Shown: positions 8,001 to 20,829 of the stretch, in pieces
How the letters are laid out: each line of letters begins with the position of its first letter
Numbering within the stretch: the first letter of the stretch is position 1
Notes under the pieces: generated by a model
The model's database searches: none
What the model was told of the DNA's origin: nothing
What the model saw: the letters and a program-made list of their open reading frames with translations, nothing else
NCBI RefSeq assembly: GCF_021738965.1
Contig: NZ_JAKKOQ010000001.1
Location: 1 to 64,000, forward strand
Source of the DNA: Gordonia zhenghanii
Lineage (GTDB): Bacteria; Actinomycetota; Actinomycetes; Mycobacteriales; Mycobacteriaceae
Length of the DNA: 64,000 bases
Reading direction: 5' to 3'
Program-made: the position numbers and the translations under genes

Positions 8001-8026
8001 GACGCACGCAGAAGCCGTGCGGTTCC
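8001..8026 (-). promoter_or_regulatory. ECF sigma factor-type promoter (GGAACC-N16-CGTC) for the Rv3235-like gene
   Basis: On the minus strand GGAACC (8026-8021) and CGTC (8004-8001) are 16 bases apart. The spacer is also conserved with two other sites in the window (26964-26989, 27669-27694). The consensus resembles mycobacterial SigM/SigE-type promoters. The start codon follows 8 bases after CGTC. Confidence 0.7.
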
Positions 8027-8071
8027 ATGACACGCCGAGTCAGTCGAGCGACGGCGAGACCCTCACTTCGC

Positions 8072-8098
8072 GATCTCGACTCCGCTCGATCAGCGGGG
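8072..8098. repeat. Single copy of the GACTCCGCTCGA intergenic repeat
   Basis: GATCTCGACTCCGCTCGATC followed by AGCGGGG, a member of the dispersed family, lies between the Rv3235-like and DUF808 genes. Confidence 0.75.
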
Positions 8099-8138
8099 TC
8101 GCGTTGCGCTCGATGAACGGCGGACCTTCTCGCCACGG

Positions 8139-9092
8139 TCAGTGGGCTGGGCTGGTCTCCTTCTTCCGCCGCGGCCACGGGATCACGTGCACGACGGCAA
8201 GCACGACGCCGCCCCACAGCGCACCAAACACCGCGGATGCGAGTGTGTTCGCGATCCAGCCGACCACCCCGCCGATGGCCGGGATCAGGTCGTGGAACCA
8301 GTGCTCGATGCTGTGCACGACGCCGTACGGGAACGCCCAGCCGAGTTCGTCGACGCCCTGCAGGACGATGTGGCCGCCCACCCAGCACATCGCGACCACG
8401 CCCACGGTGCTGAGGGTCGACAGCACCACCGGCATCGCGGTCACCAGACCGCGGCCGAACGCTGCGACCGCCTTCTGTTCGCGGCCGGCCAACGCGAGAC
8501 CGATGTCGTCCATCTTCACGATCAGCGCGACGACGCCGTACACCAGAGCGGTGATCAGGATTGCGACGATCACCAGGATGATCGCGCGGGACAGGAACGC
8601 CTCCGAAGCCACCTCGTTCAGCGCGATCACCATGATCTCGGCGGACAGGATGAAGTCGGTGCGGACCGCACCGGACACGACTGCTTTCTCCTGCTCGGGA
8701 CCGACTTTGTCGACGGTCTCTTCGGCTTTCCCGTGGCCGGAGAGCATCTCCCAGATCTTCTCGGCGCCCTCATAACAGAGGTATGTTCCGCCGATCATCA
8801 GGATCGGGGTGAGCAGCCACGGCAGCCACTGGCTCAGGATCAACGCGATCGGAAGGATGATGAGAAGTTTGTTGCGCAGCGATCCCTTCGCGATCTTGCC
8901 GATGATCGGCAACTCGCGATTCGGTCGCACACCGTGCACGTACCGCGGGGTCACCGCGGTGTCGTCGACGACGACGCCCACCGCTTTCGCGCTGGCCCGC
9001 CCGGTGGCCGCTGCGACGTCGTCCAACGACGCCGCAGCCATTTTGGCCAGCACGGCGATGTCGTCGAGAAGGGCTGCGAGTCCTGCGCTCAT
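8139..9092 (-). CDS. DUF808 family membrane protein
   Basis: A 317-residue polytopic inner-membrane protein. The opening MSAGLAALLDDIAVLAKMAA and the motif GGTYLCYEGAEKIWE near 117 are characteristic of the DUF808/YedI family. About five to six hydrophobic segments follow, with a soluble loop rich in Glu/Lys around 130-150. The function of the family is not established. It lies 54 bases downstream of secA1 on the same strand and may be read through from it. Confidence 0.88.
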   Translation of the reverse strand: MSAGLAALLDDIAVLAKMAAASLDDVAAATGRASAKAVGVVVDDTAVTPRYVHGVRPNRELPIIGKIAKGSLRNKLLIILPIALILSQWLPWLLTPILMIGGTYLCYEGAEKIWEMLSGHGKAEETVDKVGPEQEKAVVSGAVRTDFILSAEIMVIALNEVASEAFLSRAIILVIVAILITALVYGVVALIVKMDDIGLALAGREQKAVAAFGRGLVTAMPVVLSTLSTVGVVAMCWVGGHIVLQGVDELGWAFPYGVVHSIEHWFHDLIPAIGGVVGWIANTLASAVFGALWGGVVLAVVHVIPWPRRKKETSPAH

Positions 9093-9146
9093 ATCCAGAC
9101 ACGATAGCGCCCGGCGGCCGAAGCCACCGGGCGCTGCCTGTCAGTC

Positions 9147-11909
<2,763 letters not shown>

Positions 11910-12111
11910 CGGTAATCCTCTTGGTAGGCGGTCGAGTTCGCCGCCGACCCACCGCCTTCGAGGCGACGGGCCGAACAGACCTCCAACCATGGTACGGGGC
12001 GCGCCGACGCAGGCACGTCGAGCACGCCGCTAAGGGGTGTCGGTGAGGCCCGAAGCACAACGATCCGGCCGCCCCCGAACGAGCGTGGGGACGGCCGGAT
12101 CGGTGAACGGG

Positions 12112-12861
12112 TCAGGCCAGTCTGATCAGCCCGTAATCGAATGCGTGGCGTCGATAGACGACGGATGCCTTGTCGGTCTCCGCGTCGTGGAACAGGAAGA
12201 AGTCGTGACCGACGAGTTCCATCTCGTAGAGCGCGTCGTCGACGCTCATCGGCGACGCCGGGTGGTCCTTCACCCGGACGACCTGCCCTGGGCGGTACTC
12301 GTCGGTGCCGTCGTCCCACGGATCCCACGGGTCAGCGCCGTTCTCCTCGAGTTCGCCGACCTCCGCGAGCGGGGGCATCGCGTCGAGCGACACCTCGCCG
12401 AGTGACGGCGGCCGGTGTTGCCCGTCCTTGCGGATCTGCTTGCGTCGTTTCGAGCGCCGCAACCGCTTCTGCAGCTTGTCGAACGCGAGTTCTGTTGCGG
12501 CGTAGAAGTTCTCGCCCGTTCCCTGAGCTCGGATGATGGGACCGCGGCCGATGGCCGTCACCTCGACGACCTCGCTGTCCTTGGCTCGACGAGGGTTGGG
12601 TTCGTGATACAAGACGACGTCGAAGCGGAAGATCGAGTCGTCGAAGTGCTCGAGGCGGGAGAGTTTGTCACCGAGATATGCGCGGAAGTGGTCGGGAATC
12701 TCCACGTTGCGCCCGTTCCAGGAGACGTCGGCCTTCGGAACGGACAGCTCGCCCGCGTTCGACGAGTTCGGCGGTGGGGCGAACGCTCGCGCCGCCTCCT
12801 CCCGCGACTGCGGCTCGGGACCCTTCGGTTCGCGCTGACCTTTACGGTGAACGACCGTCAT
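12112..12861 (-). CDS. hpf: Ribosome hibernation-promoting factor, long form
   Basis: A 249-residue long-form HPF/RaiA homologue that binds the 30S decoding region and dimerises ribosomes in resting cells. Its N-terminal ~40 residues are a Pro/Arg-rich leader. The S30AE domain follows (VEIPDHFRAYLGDKLSRLEHFD to about 155, with basic KRLRRSKRRKQIRKDG), then an acidic linker and the C-terminal dimerisation domain (SVDDALYEMELVGHDFFLFHDAETDKASVVYRR). Start at the ATG at 12861 with GAGGAGG upstream. A strong stem-loop lies 65-111 bases upstream and may control expression. Neighbours secA1 and comF are in the mycobacterial order. Confidence 0.93.
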   Translation of the reverse strand: MTVVHRKGQREPKGPEPQSREEAARAFAPPPNSSNAGELSVPKADVSWNGRNVEIPDHFRAYLGDKLSRLEHFDDSIFRFDVVLYHEPNPRRAKDSEVVEVTAIGRGPIIRAQGTGENFYAATELAFDKLQKRLRRSKRRKQIRKDGQHRPPSLGEVSLDAMPPLAEVGELEENGADPWDPWDDGTDEYRPGQVVRVKDHPASPMSVDDALYEMELVGHDFFLFHDAETDKASVVYRRHAFDYGLIRLA

Positions 12862-13174
12862 ATCGAGTTCCTCCTCTGAATGCTCCCACTCGGGGCCCGC
12901 CCGGATGGGAAACCGATTTGCGTAGCGCACTGCGCGGTCCTGTTGTCGCAAGGACCCCGTGCGCTGCAGTGCAACGGCACATCTGGCAGCGACGTCTCCC
13001 CGACCACGGGCGTAGGCGTCAGGCTCGGAGAAAAGGTGCTTCACCTCCCGGCACTCGACGTTCATCACTGCCACTTCCGAAGGTATCCGCAAACTCGCCT
13101 TCCGGCCACGGTTTCGTGATTCGTCATCGCCTCGGAGCCACATCCTGACCACACTCTTGGCGTTCGCACAGATT
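12862..13174. other. hpf leader region with a strong stem-loop (12926-12972)
   Basis: This 313-base gap between hpf and comF has no gene. At 12926-12972, GCGCACTGCGC and GGTCCT pair with AGGACC and GCGCTGCAGTGC around a small loop, with short bulges. On the minus strand this would be a stable hairpin in the hpf 5' leader. The remainder shows nothing recognisable. Confidence 0.6.
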
Positions 13175-13873
13175 TCACGCTCCCGCGAGCACGACGACGG
13201 CGTCCACACCGACCCCGGCGCGGGCCAGTCGCCGCGTCGACGCCGCGGCCGTCGCCCCCGTGGTGAGGACGTCGTCGACGAGGACGACGACGGTGCCTGC
13301 CGCGGTCACCGCGTCGGGTGGGGGCCGGGTCAACTCGATCGCACCCGCCAGGTTCGAGGCACGTGCTCCGGCGCCGAGGCCGGCGGAGTCGCGCGTCAGG
13401 CCTGCGGTCGCCAACAGCGGCAGCACTGCGGCTCGCGGCCCCAGCAGGCCGACCGCGACTCGCGCGACCGCAGTGACCGGGTCGCCGCCGCGCCGTCGGG
13501 CGGCTGATCGCCTGGTCGGAGCGGGAATCACCGCGAGCCGCCTGCCGGCAGGCAGATCGCCCCATTGCGCCAACGTCATCAGCGCACCGGCCAGGCCCTC
13601 CCCGAATGTCCGCGCGAGGTCGCGGCGACCGTGCTCTTTGAGCGCGAGGACGGCCGCCCGGAGCGGCCCGTCGTAGCGGCCGAGGGCCCACGCCGGAGCG
13701 TCGACCTCCACCCGCGGTGCGAGCACGCGGGGCGCGTCGCGCAGACGATCCGCGCACGCCCGGCACCAGGAGGTGCCCGGGCGTCCGCAGCCACCGCACA
13801 CCAACGGCACGGCGAGGTCGCCGACGGCAGCGGCGACCTCGCGCAACGCACGAGCCGGCCCTCCGAGTCCCAT
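13175..13873 (-). CDS. comF: ComF family phosphoribosyltransferase-like protein
   Basis: A protein of about 232 residues with an N-terminal double-Cys zinc-binding region (CGGCGRPG near 27 and WCRACADR) and a C-terminal phosphoribosyltransferase-type domain with the PRPP-binding loop VVLVDDVLTTGAT. This is the ComF/GntX architecture (Rv3242c in M. tuberculosis). ComF proteins take part in DNA uptake in competent bacteria; in Actinobacteria the role is unknown. The start at 13873 (MGLGGPARALREV) is preferred; an in-frame codon at 13921 would add 16 residues. It lies between hpf and lpqB. Confidence 0.85.
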   Translation of the reverse strand: MGLGGPARALREVAAAVGDLAVPLVCGGCGRPGTSWCRACADRLRDAPRVLAPRVEVDAPAWALGRYDGPLRAAVLALKEHGRRDLARTFGEGLAGALMTLAQWGDLPAGRRLAVIPAPTRRSAARRRGGDPVTAVARVAVGLLGPRAAVLPLLATAGLTRDSAGLGAGARASNLAGAIELTRPPPDAVTAAGTVVVLVDDVLTTGATAAASTRRLARAGVGVDAVVVLAGA

Positions 13874-13921
13874 CACCTGATCATCGTCGATCGCGACGCG
13901 CACGTCACCTGTGCCATCCAC

Positions 13922-13985
13922 AGGCCCGGATCATCCACAGGCCGGTCATTCACCGGTCTGGATCATCCACAGACCGGGCGTGGAC
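13922..13985. terminator. Hairpins and CATCCACAG repeats downstream of lpqB
   Basis: CCGGTCTG (13953-13960) and CAGACCGG (13970-13977) form a perfect 8-base stem with a 9-base loop just past the lpqB stop. A second smaller inverted repeat (GGCC...GGCC) precedes it, and CATCCACAG occurs three times in about 55 bases. Likely termination or attenuation of the mtrAB-lpqB transcript; there is no clear U-tract. Confidence 0.55.
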
Positions 13986-15713
13986 TCACCCCTCGGGAAC
14001 CACCGGGACCGTTCCCGGGCTCATGTCCGGGGCGACGCCGGTCCAATACTGGTCCGGACGCCCCTTGCCGGTTCCCAATTGCTGCACTCCCTGGGTGTCG
14101 CCGACGTACACGGTCTCATCGCTGGCGGCGACCGTCGTCAACGGCGGTTTCAGGTTGCCTGCCACGAGACCGTCCGACGGTCCCCCGGCGAGCGAGATCC
14201 GCATGACGGGCGATTCCGTGCCTGCTCGGACCACGTACAGCACAGACGACGTCGCCCAGGCGACGTCCCGGACTGCGGTGTCGATGTCGTCGGCGGCCTT
14301 CCGCACCCCGGTCAGCGACGGGACGCCGCGCTCGTTGATCGAGATCACCGCGAGCACGGGCTCGCCCGCGACAACGAGCGCCACACGCACGCCGTCGGGA
14401 GCGACGCTCATCGCGGTGATCGGCCCCGGTGACTTCTCGGTCACCTCGGTCAGGTCCAGGTCGATGGTGCCCGTCGTGCCCTGCGTGTCCAGCGACCACT
14501 GGATGGGGCGTCCGTCGACGATTGCGTAGCCGACGCTCGAATCGGCGCCGTACGAGGGCGACGTCATCGTGCGTCCGGCTGCGATCTCTACGGGGTCGCT
14601 GCCGTACGGCCCCTCCACGAGGACCATGCGGTTGCCCTTGTCGAGAACGGCGGCAGCACGCGACATGTCGGCGGTCACCGCCGCGGCCCGCACCTCGCGG
14701 GTCGTGCCGAGGAGTCCGGGTACCGGGATCGCGCGGCCCGCCGTCGACCGGACGAGCGCACCGTCGTGGACCAGGTGCAGCGGCGGCGGCACGGCGTCCG
14801 GCTCGGCCTCGAACGACTGGACGTCGGCCGTCCGCCAGCCGCCGTCGTGTCCCCGGACGAGCGGTGCGCCGTCGGCGTTCAGGATGTACGTCCCGTTGAC
14901 GCCCGCGCTGTCGAGCGTCCAGATCAGCTGTGCTGCGAGCACTGTCCGGTTGCGGGTGTCGTCGTCGGTCACGTTGCCGAGGTCGACGGTCACCGTGTCG
15001 CCGTCGGTGACGACCGGACCCGACAATGTTGCGCCCTTGTCGGCTCCGGAGCCGACAGCGCCCGCCAGGTCGGGCGCCGGGCCGCGCAGGAGCAACGCGA
15101 CGACGTCGGTCGCCGACGGCGTGGCGCCGAATACCCAGCGCGGGTCGGTCACCAGTCTGGTCATGGTGCGTTCGGGGAAGTAGAGGTTCACCTGTCGATA
15201 CGCCGTAAGGAACTGGGCGCGGTCGGTGATGGTGCCGCGCGGCAGGTCGCCCGAGATCCGCCAGGCGCCGCGCACCCGAGTCAAGGAGAGCGGAAGCACG
15301 ACTGGTCCGGAGGCGGGCAGCAGCTGCCCGGACGAGGTGAGGACGCCGACCTGGTCGGCGGTGATCCGCAGCCGGACAGCGTCTTCGGTCCGCTCGTCGA
15401 CGACCACTCCGACGTTGTCGACGACCCTCATGTCTCCCTGGTCGTCCCACCGGCCGGAGGCCCCCGACGTCAGGAACTTTCGGGCCGCGCGATGTCCGGA
15501 ACTGGGATCGGCCATCGCCTTGATCGCGTTGCGGGCCAACGTCTCCGGGTCGTCATTGCGGCGCGGCACCGGAACTGCGTTTGCGGGGTCCTTGCGGTCG
15601 AACGCCTCGATCGGCTGCGGGGCAGACGAATCGGGCACCGCGACGCACCCCGTCGACAACGCGGTGGCGACGACGAGGACGATCGCGACGACAGTGCGGG
15701 CTGCGTGCGTCAC
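13986..15713 (-). CDS. lpqB: Lipoprotein LpqB, MtrB-associated
   Basis: A 575-residue lipoprotein. The signal peptide ends in the lipobox STGC (Cys at about 23), so it is anchored on the outer face of the membrane. A GerMN-type domain lies at about 180-300 ([14 protein letters not shown] region) and a beta-propeller-like C-terminal half follows. LpqB binds the extracellular part of the sensor kinase MtrB and modulates MtrA phosphorylation. The GTG start at 15713 overlaps the mtrB stop in GTGA, which shows translational coupling in an mtrA-mtrB-lpqB operon. Confidence 0.94.
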   Translation of the reverse strand: MTHAARTVVAIVLVVATALSTGCVAVPDSSAPQPIEAFDRKDPANAVPVPRRNDDPETLARNAIKAMADPSSGHRAARKFLTSGASGRWDDQGDMRVVDNVGVVVDERTEDAVRLRITADQVGVLTSSGQLLPASGPVVLPLSLTRVRGAWRISGDLPRGTITDRAQFLTAYRQVNLYFPERTMTRLVTDPRWVFGATPSATDVVALLLRGPAPDLAGAVGSGADKGATLSGPVVTDGDTVTVDLGNVTDDDTRNRTVLAAQLIWTLDSAGVNGTYILNADGAPLVRGHDGGWRTADVQSFEAEPDAVPPPLHLVHDGALVRSTAGRAIPVPGLLGTTREVRAAAVTADMSRAAAVLDKGNRMVLVEGPYGSDPVEIAAGRTMTSPSYGADSSVGYAIVDGRPIQWSLDTQGTTGTIDLDLTEVTEKSPGPITAMSVAPDGVRVALVVAGEPVLAVISINERGVPSLTGVRKAADDIDTAVRDVAWATSSVLYVVRAGTESPVMRISLAGGPSDGLVAGNLKPPLTTVAASDETVYVGDTQGVQQLGTGKGRPDQYWTGVAPDMSPGTVPVVPEG

Positions 15714-17320
15714 TTGTTCACCTCCGGGGTCGGTCTGAGCGGCAGCGGACTGCCCAGCAGTTTGTGCCCGCGGAGCAGCGGGAGGGTCAGCCGGAAACAC
15801 GATCCGACGCCGGGCTCACCCCACGCCTCGAGTCGTCCGGCGTGCAGGCGTGCGTCTTCGATGCTGATGGCCAGACCAAGACCGGTGCCGCCGGATCGTC
15901 GGACCCGTGACGGATCCGATCGCCAGAACCTGTTGAACACCAGTTTCTCCTCGCCTGCCCGCAGTCCGATCCCTTGATCGCGCACCGTGATCGCGACAGC
16001 GTCGCCGTCCGATCGCATGGTGAGGACCACCGGCCGGTGTTCGCCGTGGTCGATCGCGTTGGCGAGCAGGTTCCGCAGGATGCGTTCCACGCGGCGCGGA
16101 TCGATCTCGGCGAGCACCGGTTCGGCAGGCAGGTTGACGACCAGTTCGGTGTCCGACTCGACAGCGAGGTGGGTCACCGTCGACACCGCGCCGTCGATGG
16201 GGATCGCGACGTCCATCCGCTCGGCGGCCAGATCGGCCATGCCGGCATCGTGTCGGGAGATCTCGAGGAGTTCGGTGAGCAACGTCTCGAACCTGTCTAG
16301 TTCCTTCGACAGCAGTTCCACCGACCGCCGCTGCATCGGATCGAGTTCGTCCCGACTCTCGTACAGCACGTCGGCGGCCATCTTGACGGTCGTCAGCGGC
16401 GTCCTCAGTTCGTGGCTGACGTCACTGGTGAACTGGCGTTGCAATCCGCCGAACTCCTCCAGATGGTTGATCTGTCTGGACAGGCTCTCGGCCATGTCGT
16501 TGAAGCTGACGGCCAACCGCCCGAACTCGTCGTCGCCGTTCACCGGCATCCGCTCGGTGAGGCGTCCGTCGGCGAATCGGACGGCGATGCGTGAGGCCGA
16601 CCGCAGCGGCGCGATCACCTGACGGGACACCAGCCATGCGATCGCCGCGAGCAGTCCGAACAAGACGATGCCACCCGCCAGCAGAGTGCCGCGGACCAGT
16701 GCGACCGTGTTCTCCTCACCGGTCAGCGGGAAGACGAGATACAGCTCGAGGTCCTGCAACGGCGACTCGACGGGGGTGCCGACGACGAGGGCAGGCACGC
16801 TGTTGCCGTCACGTTCGACGGATGTGTACTGGTAGGCGACCTGTCCCCCGCCGACCATCGACAACAGCGATCGCGGGATCTCTTCGATCGGTCCGACCGA
16901 CAGTCCGGCGTTGACCGAACCGCGGTCGCCGACCGTCAGCACGCTGTCGAAGGTGCCGACACCGGGCGAGGACTGCGCGGTCTCCGAGTCGGCGTCCGAC
17001 AGCAGCGAGCGGGCGCGCGCCATGAGATTCTGAGCCGACGAGTTGCTGTCCGACGAGCTGAGCACACGTTCGACGGCGCCCCGAGCCCGATCGACCTCTT
17101 CGGTCGCCGCGGCCTGCTTCGCGTCGAGCAGCCGTCCGGTGATCTGGCTGATGAGCAGGAAGCCGACGATCAGCAGGACCACGAACGAGAGCATGAGCGT
17201 CGAGACGACGACGCGCATCTGCAGCGACCGCGACCACATCGCGCCGAACGCGCGGCCGACAGAGGCGGCCGCGCGTTGGAGTCGTGCGATGAGCCGGTTG
17301 AACCGGCGTCGACCACTCAT
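15710..17320 (-). CDS. mtrB: Sensor histidine kinase MtrB
   Basis: A 536-residue membrane kinase. Two transmembrane helices (about 38-60 and 212-232) flank an extracellular sensor domain. A HAMP domain follows (about 233-290), then the phospho-acceptor helix [12 protein letters not shown] with His303 and an ATP-binding domain containing [12 protein letters not shown]. It phosphorylates MtrA and links cell-wall status and septation to gene expression. The ATG at 17320 overlaps the mtrA stop in ATGA. Confidence 0.95.
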   Translation of the reverse strand: MSGRRRFNRLIARLQRAAASVGRAFGAMWSRSLQMRVVVSTLMLSFVVLLIVGFLLISQITGRLLDAKQAAATEEVDRARGAVERVLSSSDSNSSAQNLMARARSLLSDADSETAQSSPGVGTFDSVLTVGDRGSVNAGLSVGPIEEIPRSLLSMVGGGQVAYQYTSVERDGNSVPALVVGTPVESPLQDLELYLVFPLTGEENTVALVRGTLLAGGIVLFGLLAAIAWLVSRQVIAPLRSASRIAVRFADGRLTERMPVNGDDEFGRLAVSFNDMAESLSRQINHLEEFGGLQRQFTSDVSHELRTPLTTVKMAADVLYESRDELDPMQRRSVELLSKELDRFETLLTELLEISRHDAGMADLAAERMDVAIPIDGAVSTVTHLAVESDTELVVNLPAEPVLAEIDPRRVERILRNLLANAIDHGEHRPVVLTMRSDGDAVAITVRDQGIGLRAGEEKLVFNRFWRSDPSRVRRSGGTGLGLAISIEDARLHAGRLEAWGEPGVGSCFRLTLPLLRGHKLLGSPLPLRPTPEVNK

Positions 17321-17994
17321 GGCGGTCCGGCCTTGTAGCCGACTCCCCTCACCGTGAGCACGATCTCGGGGTTCTCCGGATCGGTCTCGACCTTGGCGCG
17401 CAGACGCTGCACGTGAACGTTCACCAGCCGGGTGTCCGCCGGATGACGGTAGCCCCACACCTGTTCGAGGAGGACGTCACGCGTGAACACTTGGCGCGGT
17501 TTGCGGGCGAGCGCGACGAGCAGGTCGAACTCGAGCGGAGTCAACGAGATCAGCTCGCCGTCGCGCGTCACCTTGTGTGCCGGTACGTCGATCTCCACCG
17601 GACCGATCGCGAGCAGTTCGGCGGGCTCGTCCTCGGTGCGACGCAGCCGTGCGCGGATGCGTGCGACCAGTTCTTTCGGTTTGAACGGCTTCACCATGTA
17701 GTCGTCGGCACCGGACTCGAGCCCGAGGACGACGTCGACCGTGTCGGATTTCGCGGTCAGCATGACGATCGGGACACCGGAGTCCGAGCGCAGCACACGG
17801 CACACGTCGATTCCGTTCATGCCGGGCAGCATCAGGTCGAGCAGGACTAGGTCGGGACGGACTTCGCGGACTGCGGTGAGCGCCTGCGTACCGTCTCCGA
17901 CGACGAACGGCTCGAAGCCTTCGTTGCGAAGCACGATGGTCAGCATCTCGGCGAGGGCGGCGTCGTCGTCGACGACCAGGACGCGTGGCTTCAT
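17317..17994 (-). CDS. mtrA: Response regulator MtrA
   Basis: A 225-residue OmpR/PhoB-type regulator. The receiver domain has acidic residues VVDDDAA (9-13), the phospho-acceptor Asp53 in [12 protein letters not shown] and the conserved Lys in [10 protein letters not shown]. The C-terminal winged helix begins near 130 and ends [14 protein letters not shown]. It controls cell division, wall and replication-linked genes in mycobacteria. The ATG at 17994 is the conserved start ([11 protein letters not shown]). It is divergent from tmk across about 110 bases that must hold both promoters. Confidence 0.96.
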   Translation of the reverse strand: MKPRVLVVDDDAALAEMLTIVLRNEGFEPFVVGDGTQALTAVREVRPDLVLLDLMLPGMNGIDVCRVLRSDSGVPIVMLTAKSDTVDVVLGLESGADDYMVKPFKPKELVARIRARLRRTEDEPAELLAIGPVEIDVPAHKVTRDGELISLTPLEFDLLVALARKPRQVFTRDVLLEQVWGYRHPADTRLVNVHVQRLRAKVETDPENPEIVLTVRGVGYKAGPP

Positions 17995-18103
17995 GGGAAC
18001 CCATGGTGTCACCTCTTCTGTCCAGAAGGGGCTCCGACTCGCCGGACGACCCTCGACGCCTGCCTGCCCGGCACTCGCCGGGTGAGTCCGTAGACTGGGA
18101 GTC

Positions 18104-18739
18104 GTGGGGATCCTGGTAGCCATCGAAGGTCTGGACGGAGCCGGTAAGCGAACGATCGTCGGCCGCGTCCACGACGCCGCGACCGCACGCGGAGCCCGCA
18201 CCACGACCTTCACTTTCCCCCGATACGGCGAGTCGATCACCGCCGATCTGGCGTCGGAGGCGCTTCACGGCGAGCACGGCGACCTGCGCGACAGCGTGTA
18301 CGGGATGGCGGTGATGTTCGCCCTCGACCGTGCGGCTTCGGGCGCCGCCCTGACAGCGGCCTGCCGTGAGTACGACCTCGTTCTGTGCGATCGTTTCGTC
18401 GCCTCGAACGCCGCCTACAGCGCGGCGCGCCTCGGCGAGCGCATCGGATCGTCGCCGGTCGTCGACTGGGTAGCCGACCTCGAGTTCGGCCGTTTCCGCC
18501 TGCCGACCCCCGACCATCAGCTGCTGTTGGGCGTTCCACCCGAGGTCGCGATGGCTCGCGCGTCGGGCCGAGCGGCCACCGACGTCGACCGCCCCGTCGA
18601 CCACTACGAACGCGACGGCGACCTGCAGTCCGCCGTCTACCGCGCCTACTCCGACCTCGCCGCCACCGGCTGGATGTCCACCTGGTCGCACGCCGCCGAC
18701 GACGACGCCGTCACTGCCGTGCTCGACCTCCTGGCGTAG
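18104..18739 (+). CDS. tmk: Thymidylate kinase
   Basis: A 211-residue dTMP kinase that makes dTDP for DNA synthesis. The P-loop is GLDGAGKRT at 9-17, and the nucleoside-binding DR motif is CDRFVASNAAYSAAR near 90. This matches the mycobacterial TMK form, which has Lys-Arg in the P-loop. Starts at the GTG at 18104. Divergent from mtrA, as in M. tuberculosis (Rv3246c/Rv3247c neighbourhood), although here tmk is on the opposite strand. Confidence 0.93.
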   Translation: MGILVAIEGLDGAGKRTIVGRVHDAATARGARTTTFTFPRYGESITADLASEALHGEHGDLRDSVYGMAVMFALDRAASGAALTAACREYDLVLCDRFVASNAAYSAARLGERIGSSPVVDWVADLEFGRFRLPTPDHQLLLGVPPEVAMARASGRAATDVDRPVDHYERDGDLQSAVYRAYSDLAATGWMSTWSHAADDDAVTAVLDLLA

Positions 18740-18749
18740 CCCCACTCGC

Positions 18750-19060
18750 CGGTCGAGCCCCACCCCGTCGGTCGAGCCTTACCCCGCCGGTCGAGCCTTA
18801 CCCCGCTGGTCGAGCGGAGTCGAGACCCGTTCTTCCGCTGGTCGAGCCCTACCCCGCCGGTCGAGCGAAGTCGAGACCCCCCACGCGCGAGAGCTTCGAC
18901 TCGCTTCGCTCGCTCAACCGACTACATGGCCACACGCCGGTCGAGCCCCCACACGCCGGTCGAGCCCCACACGTTGATCGAGCCCCACACGTTGATCGAG
19001 CCCCACACGTTGATCGAGCGGAGTCGAGATCCCTCCCGACTCCGCTCGATCGAACCGCAC
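18750..19060. repeat. Intergenic array of GGTCGAGCC / GTTGATCGAGCC units
   Basis: This stretch (gap 18740-19074, no gene) contains about twelve short near-repeats of the type CGGTCGAGCCnnACCCCG and ACGTTGATCGAGCCCCAC with a 16-21-base spacing. Full GGTCGAGCGGAGTCGAGA cores lie at about 18810 and 18860, and another with GTTGATCGAG near 19010. An inverted pair (GATCGAGCGGAGTCGAGAT / GACTCCGCTCGATCGA) ends the array near sahH and could act as a terminator. Confidence 0.85.
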
Positions 19061-19074
19061 AACGCCGCTAGGGC

Positions 19075-20565
<1,491 letters not shown>

Positions 20566-20601
20566 CTGATCCCTCTCACGTTCTACGTCGTTAACAGTCA
20601 A

Positions 20602-20637
20602 ACGGTACCGGCAGCCCGTCGGGGCCACCGGTACCGT
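20602..20637. terminator. Inverted repeat between metS and ahcY
   Basis: ACGGTACCGG (20602-20611) pairs perfectly with CCGGTACCGT (20628-20637) around a 16-base loop. It lies 28 bases past the metS stop and 37 bases before the ahcY start, so it probably ends the metPS transcript. No U-tract is visible. Confidence 0.6.
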
Positions 20638-20664
20638 GTGTCCAGGTCTTCTACAGTAACGCGC

Positions 20665-20829
20665 TCAGTCGTGCGCGCCGGGACCGCCGTCGACCAACGG
20701 CTCGGAGCCGTCGGGGTCGGGCAAGTCTGTGACTTCCGGGTATCGGCGGATGAAGAGCACGCTGCCGATGAGGCCGCCCCAGACGATCAGGGCAGCCACA
20801 ACCAGCATGATGATCGCGGTGGTGCTCAT
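20665..20829 (-). CDS. metS: Small subunit MetS of the methionine/alanine importer
   Basis: A 54-residue protein: MSTTAIIMLVVAALIVWGG begins one transmembrane helix, followed by IRRYPE and an Asp/Pro-rich tail. This is the MetS small-subunit pattern that accompanies NSS-type transporters in Actinobacteria (MetPS of Corynebacterium glutamicum). The ATG at 20829 overlaps the transporter stop in ATGA, so the two subunits are translationally coupled. Confidence 0.88.
   Translation of the reverse strand: MSTTAIIMLVVAALIVWGGLIGSVLFIRRYPEVTDLPDPDGSEPLVDGGPGAHD

Noticed and set aside
8008-8030. Short leader peptide MEPHGFCVRPK before the Rv3235-like gene, with similar MEPxGxxVR peptides at 26.98 and 27.69 kb
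   Set aside because: The peptide similarity is explained by conserved ECF promoter DNA (GGAACC...CGTC); the copies are in different contexts and frames relative to the following genes.
13922-13985. Replication origin suggested by CATCCACAG repeats
   Set aside because: Only three imperfect DnaA-box-like motifs in 55 bases, no AT-rich unwinding region, and no dnaA/dnaN neighbours.
20566-20664. SAH riboswitch before ahcY
   Set aside because: Only a simple terminator-like inverted repeat is seen; the conserved SAH aptamer core could not be recognised.
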